From assembly GCF_030816505.1 (NCBI RefSeq), contig NZ_JAUSYB010000001.1:1922001-1986000 (forward strand): DNA of 64,000 bases, written 5' to 3'. Positions 7,950-18,100 of the stretch are shown here, in pieces (positions within the stretch are counted from its first letter, which is position 1; each line of letters starts with the position of its first letter). The stretch is from Microbacterium sp. W4I20. GTDB lineage: Bacteria; Actinomycetota; Actinomycetes; Actinomycetales; Microbacteriaceae. The position numbers and the translations under genes are program-made. The notes under the pieces were generated by a model. That model saw nothing but the letters and a program-made list of their open reading frames with translations. It was not told where the DNA came from and ran no database searches.

Positions 7950-9116
7950 ATGAGCAATTCGAACCGCCTCACCATCGCGATGGTGGGGACCCGAGGAGTG
8001 CCCGCGGCCTACGGCGGTTTCGAGACGGCGATCGAGGAAGTCGGTCGCCGTCTCGCCGTGCGCGGGCACGACGTCGTGGTCTACACCCGCGGCTCCGAGC
8101 GTCGGGAGAAGGACTACCTCGGGATGCGCGTCGTGCACCTCCCGGCCATCCCGGTGAAGCAGATCGAGACGCTCAGCCACACCGGGCTGTCGACACTGCA
8201 CCTGATGTTCCGCCGCCGCCCCGACGCGACGTTCGTCTTCAACGCGGCCAACTCCCCGTTCCTCCCGTTCCTCCGGCTGCGCAGGGCCCCCGTCGCCCTC
8301 CACATGGACGGACTCGAGTGGCGTCGATCCAAGTGGGGCCCGCGCGGCAAGGCCTACTACCGCTGGGCCGAGCAGTTCGGCGTGCGCACGGCCGACGCCC
8401 TGATCGCCGATGCACCCGGAATCGCCGATTACTATCGCCACCAGTTCGACGTGCCGACCGAGCTGATCCGCTACGGCGCGCCGATCCTGGATTCCGTCGC
8501 CGAGGGGCGCGTCGAAGAGCTCGACGTCTCCCCCGGCGGCTACCACCTCATCGTGGCCCGTTTCGAGCCGGAGAACCACGTGCTCGAGATCGTAGAGGGC
8601 TACCGTCGCAGCGCGGCGACCCTGCCCCTCGTCGTCGTGGGTTCGGCGCCGTACAGCAGCGACTACACGCAGCGCATCCAGCAGGCGGCAGCCGGGGACC
8701 CGCGGATCCGTCTCGTGGGCGGCGTATACGACCAGGAGCTCCTCGACGCCCTCTACTTCCACGCGCTCACGTACGATCACGGCCACTCGGTCGGAGGAAC
8801 GAATCCTTCTCTGCTGAGAGCCATGGGCGCCGGCACCGCCGTCATCGCCTTCGACGTTCCTTTCAATCGCGAGGTGCTCGACGGCGAAGGCTGGTACTTC
8901 TCGTCTCCTGACGACGTCGCCAGAGCGTTCGAGGATGCGGAATCGGGTGCCGGGCGAACACGAGAGCTCGGGGCGAAGGCGCAGCACCGCGCGCGCGATG
9001 CGTTCCGATGGGAAGACGTCGCCGACGCCTACGAGGAACTCGCGCGTTCGCTGGCCGAGCGGAAGAGCATCCACCGCATCGCCCGCAGGGCTCGGCGGTC
9101 ATCGGAAGAATGGTGA
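7950..9116 (+). CDS. Glycosyltransferase, DUF1972/GT4 type (rhamnosyltransferase-like)
   Basis: 388 residues. The N-terminal MVGTRGVPAAYGGFETAIEEVGRRL is the DUF1972 signature found in polysaccharide glycosyltransferases. The C-terminal GT-B half has LIVARFEPENHVLEIVEGY, and the nucleotide-sugar site EVGG-like block HALTYDHGHSVGGTNPSLLRAMGAG. It follows the priming enzyme closely, so it probably adds an early sugar of the repeat unit; rhamnose is plausible because the dTDP-rhamnose genes are in the same region. Acceptor and linkage cannot be read from sequence. The gene ends convergent with the phosphatase gene. Confidence 0.9.
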   Translation: MSNSNRLTIAMVGTRGVPAAYGGFETAIEEVGRRLAVRGHDVVVYTRGSERREKDYLGMRVVHLPAIPVKQIETLSHTGLSTLHLMFRRRPDATFVFNAANSPFLPFLRLRRAPVALHMDGLEWRRSKWGPRGKAYYRWAEQFGVRTADALIADAPGIADYYRHQFDVPTELIRYGAPILDSVAEGRVEELDVSPGGYHLIVARFEPENHVLEIVEGYRRSAATLPLVVVGSAPYSSDYTQRIQQAAAGDPRIRLVGGVYDQELLDALYFHALTYDHGHSVGGTNPSLLRAMGAGTAVIAFDVPFNREVLDGEGWYFSSPDDVARAFEDAESGAGRTRELGAKAQHRARDAFRWEDVADAYEELARSLAERKSIHRIARRARRSSEEW

Positions 9117-9138
9117 TCGACGAGCCGATCGGTGCCGG

Positions 9139-9732
9139 TCAGGCGGGGCTGCCGAGCTCCCGCTGCACCCGCGATGCCAGCGTCCTAGCGTCGGAGGCGG
9201 CTTTGATGAGGCCCCGTCGGTGGGCCCGTGGACCGAAATGGTGCACGTCGACCACGTCGAGTGGATGCGCTGCCTCGCGCCGCCACAGCAGCGGACGACG
9301 GTTCGGCAGGTCGAGCGTTCCGCGGCGCGCGTCGAGGGCGACCGCGTACTCGGCGAGCGACGCCGCCGAGACCGGTCGCTCCCCCAGCAGGAGCGCCTCT
9401 CGAAGCGTGAACGTGCGAGTGCGGGCATTCGGGCGCAGCTGGGCGATCAGGGCGCGCTCGGCGAGCGATGCTGCGATCACCAGGTCTGCGGCGTCGAGGT
9501 GGTCCGCGTCCAGCCGCGCAGAACGATGGCCGGACGCGCCCTTCTCGATGTCGACCGCGACGCGGCAGGACCGCTTGCCGGGCTCAGCCTGGGTGCCGGC
9601 CGATCCGAAGACCCACTCGACCCCGCTCGAAGCCGTGTCTTCCACGGCGGCGAATCCCTCTTCGAACGCCGCCGCCATGAGCGGTGAACGGCAGATGTTC
9701 TGCGCACAGACGAACAACACGCTCTGGATCAT
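9139..9732 (-). CDS. Low-molecular-weight protein tyrosine phosphatase-like protein
   Basis: 197 residues. The P-loop Cys9-AQNIC-Arg15-SP near the N-terminus matches the LMW-PTP signature CX5R(S). The usual C-terminal acid motif DP appears as VVDVHHFG, so the Asp is there but the following Pro is Val. Embedded between glycosyltransferase genes and 1.4 kb from a Wzz/BY-kinase, it is the likely phosphatase that resets that kinase, as Wzb does for Wzc. Start ATG at 9732 was preferred over a GTG seven codons upstream because the P-loop normally sits within the first 10-12 residues. Confidence 0.85.
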   Translation of the reverse strand: MIQSVLFVCAQNICRSPLMAAAFEEGFAAVEDTASSGVEWVFGSAGTQAEPGKRSCRVAVDIEKGASGHRSARLDADHLDAADLVIAASLAERALIAQLRPNARTRTFTLREALLLGERPVSAASLAEYAVALDARRGTLDLPNRRPLLWRREAAHPLDVVDVHHFGPRAHRRGLIKAASDARTLASRVQRELGSPA

Positions 9733-9869
9733 CCCGTTCCGGCTCCCCTGCACTCATCGCGCGTCTTCACCCGGACGGATTCCTCTCGTCCGCGGCGACA
9801 CGGTAAGAATGATCTCACACGCGGATCGACGCCCTGGCGGACCGCGATCTGAAGGGTGGGGGGATCCTC

Positions 9870-11033
9870 GTGCTCGTCCTCGTCGTACATCCCGGCGCTG
9901 AGCTCTACGGCGCCGACCGCGTCACGCTCGAATCCGCAGCCGGTCTTTCTGCGGCCGGCCATACCGTGGTCGCCGCTCTGCCGGAACACGGCCCGCTGGC
10001 GGCTGCTCTCGAATCCTTCGGAGTGCGCGTCGTGGTCAGCCGCATGTTCGTGCTGCGCAAGCAGCTGCTCCGGCCTCGCAACTGGCCGGCGCTGATGGCT
10101 GCGGCCGTCGGCGGGTTCGTCGAATCCTGGCGGCTGATCTCTCGCCACCGACCCGATGCCGCCTACGTGAGCACCGTCGTCCTTCCTCAGTGGCCGATGC
10201 TGCTGCGACTGCGCCGCGTGCCGACGGTCACGCACGTGCACGAGGCGGAGGCCGACTCGCTGTGGGCGCTCCGGGCTTTCCTCTACGCCCCGCAGCTCTG
10301 GGCCCACACGGTGATCGCGAACAGCCGCTTCACGGCAGACCTCCTGCGCCGGACCCTGCCGAGCCTCCGCCGGAAGATCCGCGTCGTTGCCAATCCGATC
10401 CCGGGTCCGCCGGCGAGCGCTCCGCCGCGCGAGCATCTCGACAGCATCCGCATCGGCTACGTGGGCAGACTCTCGCCTCGCAAGGCGCCCGATGTTGTCG
10501 TTCGCGCGCTCGCGGTGCTTCGCGACCGCGGACGGAGCGCGCGTCTCGAGATCGTCGGCGACGTCTTTCGCGGATACGAGTGGTATTCCGCAGAGCTCCG
10601 CGCGCTGATCACCGCCGAGGGCTTGACCGAGGTGGTGACGACGCACGGGTACGACCCGGACATCTGGCCGCATGTCGCAGCCTGTGACGTGATGATCGTT
10701 CCGTCCCGTACGGACGAATCCTTCGGGAACACCGCCGTCGAGTCCGTTCTCGGTGAGAGGCCGGTGATCGTGAGCGATCTGCGCGGGCTGCGCGAGGCCG
10801 TCTCGGAGTATCCGACATCACGGATCGTGCCCGCCGGAGACGCCGAAGCCGTGGCGGATGCCGTCGAGGACATCATCGACACGTGGTCCGATGTCGTGAG
10901 TCTCGCCCCCGCCGCCGCGGCAGAGGCGTCAGCACGTCATTCGGTCGAGACCTATCGGCAGACGGTGGCAGCGGCGGTCGAGAATGCGGCGGGACCGACC
11001 AACTCCGCGTTCATGGAGAATTCACGGCCCTGA
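9870..11033 (+). CDS. Glycosyltransferase family 4
   Basis: 387 residues, GTG start with a strong GGGGGG ribosome site seven bases upstream. GT-B fold: N-terminal HPGAELYGADRVTLESAAGLSAAGH, middle HVHEAEADSLWALRAFLYAPQLWAHTVIANSRFTADLL, and the C-terminal donor site with IRIGYVGRLSPRKAPDVVVRALAVLRD and VPSRTDESFGNTAVESVLGERPVIVSDLRGL. It retains the EX7E-type pattern (ESFGNTAVE). Retaining transferase of unknown donor within the polysaccharide region; 75 bases separate it from the Wzz/kinase gene. Confidence 0.92.
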   Translation: MLVLVVHPGAELYGADRVTLESAAGLSAAGHTVVAALPEHGPLAAALESFGVRVVVSRMFVLRKQLLRPRNWPALMAAAVGGFVESWRLISRHRPDAAYVSTVVLPQWPMLLRLRRVPTVTHVHEAEADSLWALRAFLYAPQLWAHTVIANSRFTADLLRRTLPSLRRKIRVVANPIPGPPASAPPREHLDSIRIGYVGRLSPRKAPDVVVRALAVLRDRGRSARLEIVGDVFRGYEWYSAELRALITAEGLTEVVTTHGYDPDIWPHVAACDVMIVPSRTDESFGNTAVESVLGERPVIVSDLRGLREAVSEYPTSRIVPAGDAEAVADAVEDIIDTWSDVVSLAPAAAAEASARHSVETYRQTVAAAVENAAGPTNSAFMENSRP

Positions 11034-11108
11034 ACAGGGGAGAATAGTCCACGGACGAGTTTCTCCGGTCAGGAGAGCAATGCTCGCGCCCTGGGGGAGG
11101 GGAACCAG

Positions 11109-12530
11109 ATGACACTGCAGGACTACTTCGAGGCGCTGCGTCGACAGTGGATCGTCATCGTCGCGCTCACGATCATCGGTGCGGGCGCCGCTTTCGGCTA
11201 CTCCCGGACTCTGCCTCCCGAGTACAGTTCGACCGCAGCGGTCATGGTGATACCGCAACGTGGAGACAGCACCAATGAACTCGTCCAGGGGTCGAGCTAC
11301 GTGCAGAGCCTGGTGCAGACATATGCGGTACTGGCGTCGTCGCCGCTCGTCCTCACCCCGGTGATCGACGACCTCGGTCTCGAGGAGACCGCGACCCAGC
11401 TCGCCAAGCGCGTCTCCGTGGTCAACACCCTGAACACCGTGGTCATCGAGATCTCGGTGACCGACAACGCCAAGGAGCGGGCTCAGGAGACCGCCGCCGC
11501 CATCACGGAATCCCTCATCGCCGCCGTCGCCGACGTTTCGCCCAGCGACGCCGAGGACAACCCCGCCGTGCGGCTCGAGACGATCGCCCCGGCACGCATG
11601 CCGCAGGCACCGATCGGACCGAACACCCGGCTTCTCACCCTGATCGGTGCGGCGATCGGCCTCGCGCTCAGCGTCGCCTATGCACTCTTCCGCCGGGTCC
11701 TCGGTACCCGGATCACCGAACGCGGCGACATCGCCGCCGTGACGGACGCCCCGGTGCTCGGTGAGATCGTGGCGTGGCGACGGAGCTACACGATCCTCTC
11801 GACGATGCTGCGCAGTCGTGACAGCCGGTCGGCTGAATCGTTCCGGGCTCTCGCCGCCAACCTCAAGTACGTCGCCGTCGACCGCGATCTGCAGGTCGTG
11901 ATGATGACCTCGTCGGCGCCGCACGAGGGAAAGTCGTCTGTGAGCATCGGGCTGGCTGCGGCTCTGGCCGAAGCAGGTCACCACGTTCTCGTGATCGACG
12001 CCGATCTCCGTCGTTCTTCCGTCGCCACTCAGCTTCAGCTCGAAGGAGCGATCGGCGTCACCTCGATCCTGGTCGGCGATGTGACCTTCGTGGAGGCCGT
12101 GCAGCACTCGGAGTCGATGAAGATCGACATCATCGCCGGCGGTGCGCCGGCCCCCAACCCGGGGCAGCTGATCACCTCGCACCGTCTGCGCGACCTCGTG
12201 GCGCAGGCTCGCGAGTTCTACGAGTACGTGATCATCGACAGCGCTCCGGCACTCGTGGTGTCGGACGCGATCCGTCTCGCGGACCTGGCCGACGGCGTGC
12301 TGGTGGTCGCCCGTTCCGGCCGTACGCGTCGCAAGCAGATCAGCGCGGTGCTGTCCACGATGAAGTCCACGAACAAGGACGTCGTCGGAATCGTGCTCAA
12401 CGCGGTCAAACGCAACGAGAGCAGCCCCTATTACGTTCCGGACACCAGCTCGCGCCGCTGGAGCCGGTCGTCGAAGGAATCGAGCACGCGTACGAAGAAC
12501 GAACCCGGCACCGACGTCGCAGACGCATGA
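11109..12530 (+). CDS. Polysaccharide co-polymerase / BY-type tyrosine autokinase (Wzz-CpsD fusion)
   Basis: 473 residues. The N-terminal Wzz domain begins TLQDYFEALRRQWIVIVALTIIGAG with a membrane helix, a periplasmic part and a second helix (RLLTLIGAAIGLALSVAYALF, about residues 175-197). The kinase domain has Walker A SSAPHEGKSSVS, Walker A' VIDADLRR and Walker B YVIIDSAPALVV. The C-terminal tail is short with only two tyrosines together (SSPYYVPD), fewer than the Tyr cluster of Wzc. Such proteins set chain length by cycles of autophosphorylation. The stop overlaps the flippase start (ATGA), so the three downstream genes form one operon. Confidence 0.93.
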   Translation: MTLQDYFEALRRQWIVIVALTIIGAGAAFGYSRTLPPEYSSTAAVMVIPQRGDSTNELVQGSSYVQSLVQTYAVLASSPLVLTPVIDDLGLEETATQLAKRVSVVNTLNTVVIEISVTDNAKERAQETAAAITESLIAAVADVSPSDAEDNPAVRLETIAPARMPQAPIGPNTRLLTLIGAAIGLALSVAYALFRRVLGTRITERGDIAAVTDAPVLGEIVAWRRSYTILSTMLRSRDSRSAESFRALAANLKYVAVDRDLQVVMMTSSAPHEGKSSVSIGLAAALAEAGHHVLVIDADLRRSSVATQLQLEGAIGVTSILVGDVTFVEAVQHSESMKIDIIAGGAPAPNPGQLITSHRLRDLVAQAREFYEYVIIDSAPALVVSDAIRLADLADGVLVVARSGRTRRKQISAVLSTMKSTNKDVVGIVLNAVKRNESSPYYVPDTSSRRWSRSSKESSTRTKNEPGTDVADA

Positions 12531-13849
12531 GCGTCCTGCTCGCGCTGGCGGCGAGAGCCATCTCGATGGCCGTCTCCCTCGTCTGCGGCGTCTTGACGGC
12601 ACGCCTGATCCTCGGCGGCGCAGGAGTCGAGTACTACGCCCTGTACACGCTCGTCGCGTCTCTGCCCGGGCTCATCTCGTTCTCCGACCTCGGATCGGGG
12701 GCCGTGCTGGTGAACAGCATCGCGGTGAGCGATGCGCCGCGCGAAGACCGCGTCATCCGGGCGCAGCTCACGACGGTCGGCCGCATCATGGTCTGCTTCG
12801 CGGGCAGCGGCATGGTCCTGAACGCCGTGCTGTACCTCACCGGCGCCTGGCGGGTGATCCTCGGGGATGCCGGCTCCATCGCCGGCGCCGACCTCGCGGC
12901 GTTCGTGTCGCTGACGATCTTCTGCCTCGGCATTCCTCTCGGCATCTGGCAGCGCGTGCTCCTCGGCCTGCACAAGAACCACCGCATCATCCTGATCCAG
13001 GCCGGCCAGGGGCCGCTGAACCTGCTGCTCGTGTGGTTGCTGGTGTCGTTCGCCCCGCCGGAAGCAGGCACCTTCCTCGCGCTCTCGTCCATGGTCTCCG
13101 GCTTCGTGATCGCGGCCGTCGGCTTCGGATTCGCACTCACCGCGCTCTCCCCCCTGTTCGGTCGCGCGATGCGGGACATCCCTCGGCCCCGCCGCATCCC
13201 GGGCGTGCGGGTCATGCACATCGGCTGGCCCATGCTCGTCCAGCTCGTCTCCGCCCCGCTCTCGGTCGCGCTGCTGCGCTACATCCTCGCTCAGTCGGGA
13301 ACGACGCACGAGGTCGCCGAGTACGGCGCGGTGGGCCAGGTTTTCTTCGCCATCATCGGGGTGGTCTCCGCCGGCGGGCTCGCCCTCTGGCCCCTCTTCA
13401 CCCGCGCCCGCGCGCGCGGGACGCTGGCACGGGGGCCCTACGCGATCGCCGCCCTGTTCGCTGCGGGCGCCGCGGTGATCTGCGGGCTCGTCTGGGCCGT
13501 GTCCCCCTGGCTGTTCGACTTCATCACCGACGGGACCCTCGAGGTCTCCGGGACGACGGTGCTCGCCTTCGGCCTGATGGTCGTGTGCCAGGCCGCGCTG
13601 TACCCCCTCGGCATGTTCCTGATGGACGAGGCGGGGATCCGCTTCCAGATGATCCCGGTCGCCCTGATGGCCGTCTCGACCATCGTCCTCGCACTCCTGG
13701 TCACCCCGACCCTCGGCGCCGCCGGCCCGGTCCTCGCGAACGCCGCCTCGGTGTTCGTCTTCCAGATCGTGCCCTTCGCCGTGTACATCGCGCGCCACCG
13801 TGAGCGACTGATGGGGTCTTCTCCCGGCCCGGAGGAAGTCGCGACATGA
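12527..13849 (+). CDS. Wzx-like oligosaccharide flippase (MATE/MOP superfamily)
   Basis: 440 residues with 12 or more predicted membrane helices. N-terminal VSLVCGVLTARLILGGAGVEYYALYTLVASLPGLISFSDLGSGAVLVNS is typical of polysaccharide transport proteins, including the conserved SDLGSG. It should move lipid-linked repeat units across the membrane. Overlaps both neighbours by four bases, which places it firmly in the Wzz/Wzx/Wzy operon. Confidence 0.9.
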   Translation: MSVLLALAARAISMAVSLVCGVLTARLILGGAGVEYYALYTLVASLPGLISFSDLGSGAVLVNSIAVSDAPREDRVIRAQLTTVGRIMVCFAGSGMVLNAVLYLTGAWRVILGDAGSIAGADLAAFVSLTIFCLGIPLGIWQRVLLGLHKNHRIILIQAGQGPLNLLLVWLLVSFAPPEAGTFLALSSMVSGFVIAAVGFGFALTALSPLFGRAMRDIPRPRRIPGVRVMHIGWPMLVQLVSAPLSVALLRYILAQSGTTHEVAEYGAVGQVFFAIIGVVSAGGLALWPLFTRARARGTLARGPYAIAALFAAGAAVICGLVWAVSPWLFDFITDGTLEVSGTTVLAFGLMVVCQAALYPLGMFLMDEAGIRFQMIPVALMAVSTIVLALLVTPTLGAAGPVLANAASVFVFQIVPFAVYIARHRERLMGSSPGPEEVAT

Positions 13850-15060
13850 AAGCGCTCGCAGCGGTCGTCTGCCTGGTCCTTGCGGCGCGCATCACAGTCC
13901 TGCAGGGAGTGACCGCCGGCATCCTGCTGAGCCTCGTGCTGCTCCCGGTGTGGGCTGTCGCGCTCTGGCGCCTTCGCGGCGGATCATCGATCCTCACATT
14001 CGGCGTCCTCGCCATGATCAGCGGTATCGTGCTCACCGACTTCTTCGCCGGCGACCACCCGACGAACGATTCGATGATGCAGCAGAACACGTTCTCGCTC
14101 ATCAGCCTCATCGGCGGCATCGGGATCATCGTCTGGGCGCGCAGCATCCTCGGTTCGGCCGGAACCGCCCTCTGGTACGGCCTGGGGCTCCTGGCCGGAG
14201 CCGTCACCCACGGTCTCAACATGGACAACGTCTGGAAGTTCGACCTGTCCGTGCCCGCGACCGTGACGGTGCTCGCGCTCTGCATGCTCAGCCGCAAGCT
14301 GTGGCTCGAAGTGGCCGCGCTGCTGCTGCTCGCCGTCGTGTCGGCGCTCAACGACTCGCGATCCGCCGGATCCATGCTCCTGGTGGCGGCGGCACTGGTG
14401 GTCTGGCAGGCGCTCGGCTCCCGGCTCAGCAAGAGCTCGACCACGGTGCGCACGCTCGCCGTCTTCGGATTCGTCGCCGTCATCGGCTATGCCTCGCTGC
14501 AGGCGTTCATCCTCGAAGGCTGGTTCGGCAAGGCCGCCGCGGTGCGCTCCGAGGAGCAGATCGCCCAGTCCGGCTCACTGATCCTCGGCGGACGACCGGA
14601 GCTCGGCGCATCCACCGAGCTCATCGCCGCGAATCCTTTCGGCCTCGGGTCGGGGACGATGGCGAACGGCATCGACCTGTTCATCGCGAAGATGGGCATG
14701 GCGCGTCTCAACTACGACCCCAACAACGGCTACGTCGAGAAGTACATGTTCGGCAACGGCTTCGAAGTGCACTCGATGCTCGGCGATCTGTGGATCCGCT
14801 ACGGGATCTTCGGTGCACTGCTCCTGGTCGCCCTGCTCGTCGTCGTCGCCCTGGGGACCGCAGGACAGGTCGCCAAACGCCAGGCGAGCGGGCTGATGAT
14901 CTTCCTCGCCATCCAGGTGTTCTGGGACTCGCTCTTCGCCCCCTTCTTCTCCACGTCGATCTCGACGCTGGTGCTCGGGGTCGGGCTCGCGATGGTCCCC
15001 CGCGCGAAGACCGCGGCGTCACAGGCAGTGCGCTCCGACTTCGTGAGCTTCGAACGCTGA
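13846..15060 (+). CDS. Wzy-like polysaccharide polymerase / O-antigen ligase-type membrane protein
   Basis: 404 residues, about ten hydrophobic helices with one long extracytoplasmic loop (roughly residues 225-310) that contains NPFGLGSGTMANG and NNGYVEKYMFGNGFEVHS. The topology and the late loop fit the Wzy/WaaL family, which is too variable for a sharper call. Last gene of the operon; a strong terminator follows. It probably polymerises the flipped repeat units. Confidence 0.82.
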   Translation: MKALAAVVCLVLAARITVLQGVTAGILLSLVLLPVWAVALWRLRGGSSILTFGVLAMISGIVLTDFFAGDHPTNDSMMQQNTFSLISLIGGIGIIVWARSILGSAGTALWYGLGLLAGAVTHGLNMDNVWKFDLSVPATVTVLALCMLSRKLWLEVAALLLLAVVSALNDSRSAGSMLLVAAALVVWQALGSRLSKSSTTVRTLAVFGFVAVIGYASLQAFILEGWFGKAAAVRSEEQIAQSGSLILGGRPELGASTELIAANPFGLGSGTMANGIDLFIAKMGMARLNYDPNNGYVEKYMFGNGFEVHSMLGDLWIRYGIFGALLLVALLVVVALGTAGQVAKRQASGLMIFLAIQVFWDSLFAPFFSTSISTLVLGVGLAMVPRAKTAASQAVRSDFVSFER

Positions 15061-15083
15061 CCCGCCCGACGACGCGCACACGC

Positions 15084-15120
15084 AGAAGCCGAGGCCCCGC
15101 GACGCGGGACCTCGGCTTCT
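15084..15120. terminator. Bidirectional terminator after the Wzy-like gene
   Basis: Arms AGAAGCCGAGG and CCTCGGCTTCT (11 bp) extended inside, after one mismatch, by a CCCGC/GCGGG stem with a GAC loop. It lies between convergent stop codons. Confidence 0.85.
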
Positions 15121-15144
15121 GTCTTCCGCCCTCGCGGACGACGC

Positions 15145-18100
15145 CTACGGCTTCGTGACCGTCAGGTCATCCCAGCTGAAGATCATCGCCGGCACGGTGG
15201 ATGCAGCAGACATCGTGTTCATCAGTCCGAGGGTTCCTGCTGCCTGCATGGCTGCCGTGGTGTCCGTCGCGGAGACCTGCCAGGCGGCGGGCTCCGTATC
15301 GGCGGCCTTCCACACCTTCGCGGCGAGGGTCGTGGGGCTGGTGCCGGTGACCGACAGGGCGACGTTCAGCACCGTTCCCGGCGTGTAAGTGACACCCGGC
15401 ATGAGGTACGAGCCCAGAGAGACCTCGTCGCGCAGCAGGTAGAGCCGCACGCCGCCGCCTACTTCGAACCGCACCCGCGCGGAGTAGTTCGATGCCCCCA
15501 CCTGTCGCCCGACGACGGAGGCGGTCGCAGCCCCACCGGTCGCCACCGCATCCGCCGAGACGGACACGCGGATCACGGCGTCCGTGACGGACAGACCCAG
15601 CCGGGCCGTCCGAGTGGCGGACGGAGCGAGGGACACCTTGCCCTTGCCGTCGGCGACGCTGTACGACGCGGCGCCGCCGGTGACGGTCCAGGCGCCGCCG
15701 GTGTCGGCGGACCCCCACCCCCCGGCCGCGACGGTGCGTGCGAACGTGTCAGCGGCGAGAGTGGATGCCGCCGGCGGAGCCGTGACCGTGACCTGCTTCG
15801 TGATGGTGCCGGTCGTTCCGCTGTTGTCCGTCACGGTGAGCGTGACGGAGTAGGTTCCCGTAGCTGCGTAGGCGTGCGACGCCGTCGCACCCGTCGCCGT
15901 GCCGTTGTCACCGAAGGTCCACGCGTACGACGCGATCGTTCCGTCCGGGTCAGCCGAGGCCGATCCGTCCACCGCCACGGACAAGCCCGTGGCGGTCGGG
16001 GTGAAGGCGGCCACCGGAGCCTGGTTCGGTGCCGGTGCGACCGTCACGTCGACGCTCTTGGTGGCGACGCCGCCGCGATCGTCTGTGACGGTGAGCTTGA
16101 CCGTGTACGTTCCCGCCGCGGCGTAGGTGCGCGACGCCGTGACACCGGTGGCGGTCGAGCCGTCACCGAACGTCCAGGCGTACGATGCGATCGTGCCGTC
16201 TGGGTCGGTCGATGCCGCAGCGTCGACCGAGACCTTCAGGCCTGCCTTCGTCGGTGTGAACGCCGCCGTCGGCAGCTGGTTCGGCGAAGTCGGCGCCGTC
16301 GGATCCGCGACCGTCAGCGACCGCAGGTTCATCGTGGCGGTCTGCGTGACAGACGTGCCGCCGAGGTAGGTCAGCAGACCCACCGAACCGTTGGCCTGGA
16401 GGCCGCTCGTAGTGTCGGTTCCCGACAGCTGCCACGTGGCCGGCTCGGCATCCGAGGAACGCCAGACCTTCGCACGCACCGTCGTCGGCGACGTGCCGGT
16501 GACCTGCAGCCGCACCGAGAGCTCGTCACCCGGCGTGTACGTACCGGGCACCACGTACGAGGTGCCGATCGCCGTCTCGCCCCGCAGGATATAGAGCCGC
16601 ATCGTGTTGCCGGCTTCGAAGCGCACCCGGGCGGAGTAGTTGTCGGATCCGACCTGTCGGCCGATCAGCGTCCAGGAGTATCCGGCACCCGTCCGGTCGA
16701 CGGTGAACTTCGCCAGGAGGTCGGAGTTCTTCGACGAGACCGCGTTCAGCATGGCGCCTCGGGTGTCGTAGATGTTCGAGGCGATCCGCCCGGCCGAACC
16801 GGTGACGGAGAAGCTCGCGTTCCCACCAGAGGTCGTCCAGGCCCCACCCTTGTCGGCGGTGCCCCAACCGGTGGCGGTCGTGCGATCGAACTGGTCCTCG
16901 GCAAGAACCGTGAACTTCGGCGGCTCGACCGCGGTCACCTGCTTCGACGCGGATGCTGTGCCGCCGCGATCGTCCGTGACCGTGACCGTGACCGTGAATG
17001 TACCGGCGGCCGTGTAGTCGTGCGTGGTCGTCGCCGTGGTCGTGGTCTTCGTCGTCGTGTCACCGAAGTCCCAGGCGTAGGAGACGATCGTGCCGTCGGA
17101 GTCGCTCGACGCCGACGCGTTCAGAGAGGCGTTCAGATTGTCGATCGTCGCCGCGAGAGACGCCACGGGTGCCACGTTCGGCGCGAGCGCCGCCGTGACC
17201 TGCTTCGTGGTCGTCGCGCTGCCGCCCCGGTCGTCGGTCACCGTGAGGGTCACCGTGTAGGTGCCCGGGGTGGTGTACGCGTGGGTCTCTGTCGCACCGC
17301 TGCCCACCGCTCCGTCGCCGAAGGCCCACGAGTAGGTGGCGATGGTGCCGTCGGAATCAGCCGATGCCGCGGCGTCGACCGCGACGCTCATGTGCGTCGT
17401 CACGGCCTCGAACGATGCGCTCGGAAGCACGTTGGCCGCCTGCACCGTCACCGGCTGGGTGATGGTGTCGGTCGTCCCGCGGTCATCCGTCACGGTGAGC
17501 GTCACCTGGTAGGTGCCCCCCGCAGCGTAGGCGTGGGAGACCGTCGGCCCCTCGGTCGAGCTCTCGCTGTCGCCGAAGTTCCACTTGTACGACGCGATGC
17601 TGCCGTCCGTGTCGACGGAGGAGGACGCGTCGAACGCGACGTCCAGGTCCGTGGGGATGGAGCTGAAGGCAGCCGTCGGAGCCTCGTTCACCGAGCCGAA
17701 GGCACCGAGCTGGTAGTGCTCGTTCACCTGCGCCCCGGTCAGCGGTGCGCTGTAGACCGCGACCTCGTCGATCGTGCCGGTGAAGGTGGTCGCGCCACCC
17801 CAGCCGTTGTCGTTGCCGACCCGCCAGTAGCCGTTGTAGTTCTGCGCGACGGTGTTCGGGTTCGAGCCGACGAGGTTTCCGTCGACGTAGAACGACATCC
17901 CATCGCCGGACATCTCACCGACGACATGGTGCCATTGGGCGTCGTTGTACGAGCTCGGCGTGGTGATGAGGTTCTGGACGTTGTTGTAGACCCCGAAGTT
18001 GAGCTTTCCGTTCGGCGTCATGAAGATGTGCCGGTCGTTGCTGCTGCTGAGTCCGTTGTTGCTGTCGCCGAACCCGACGATCTTGCCGCCGGCGGCGGTC

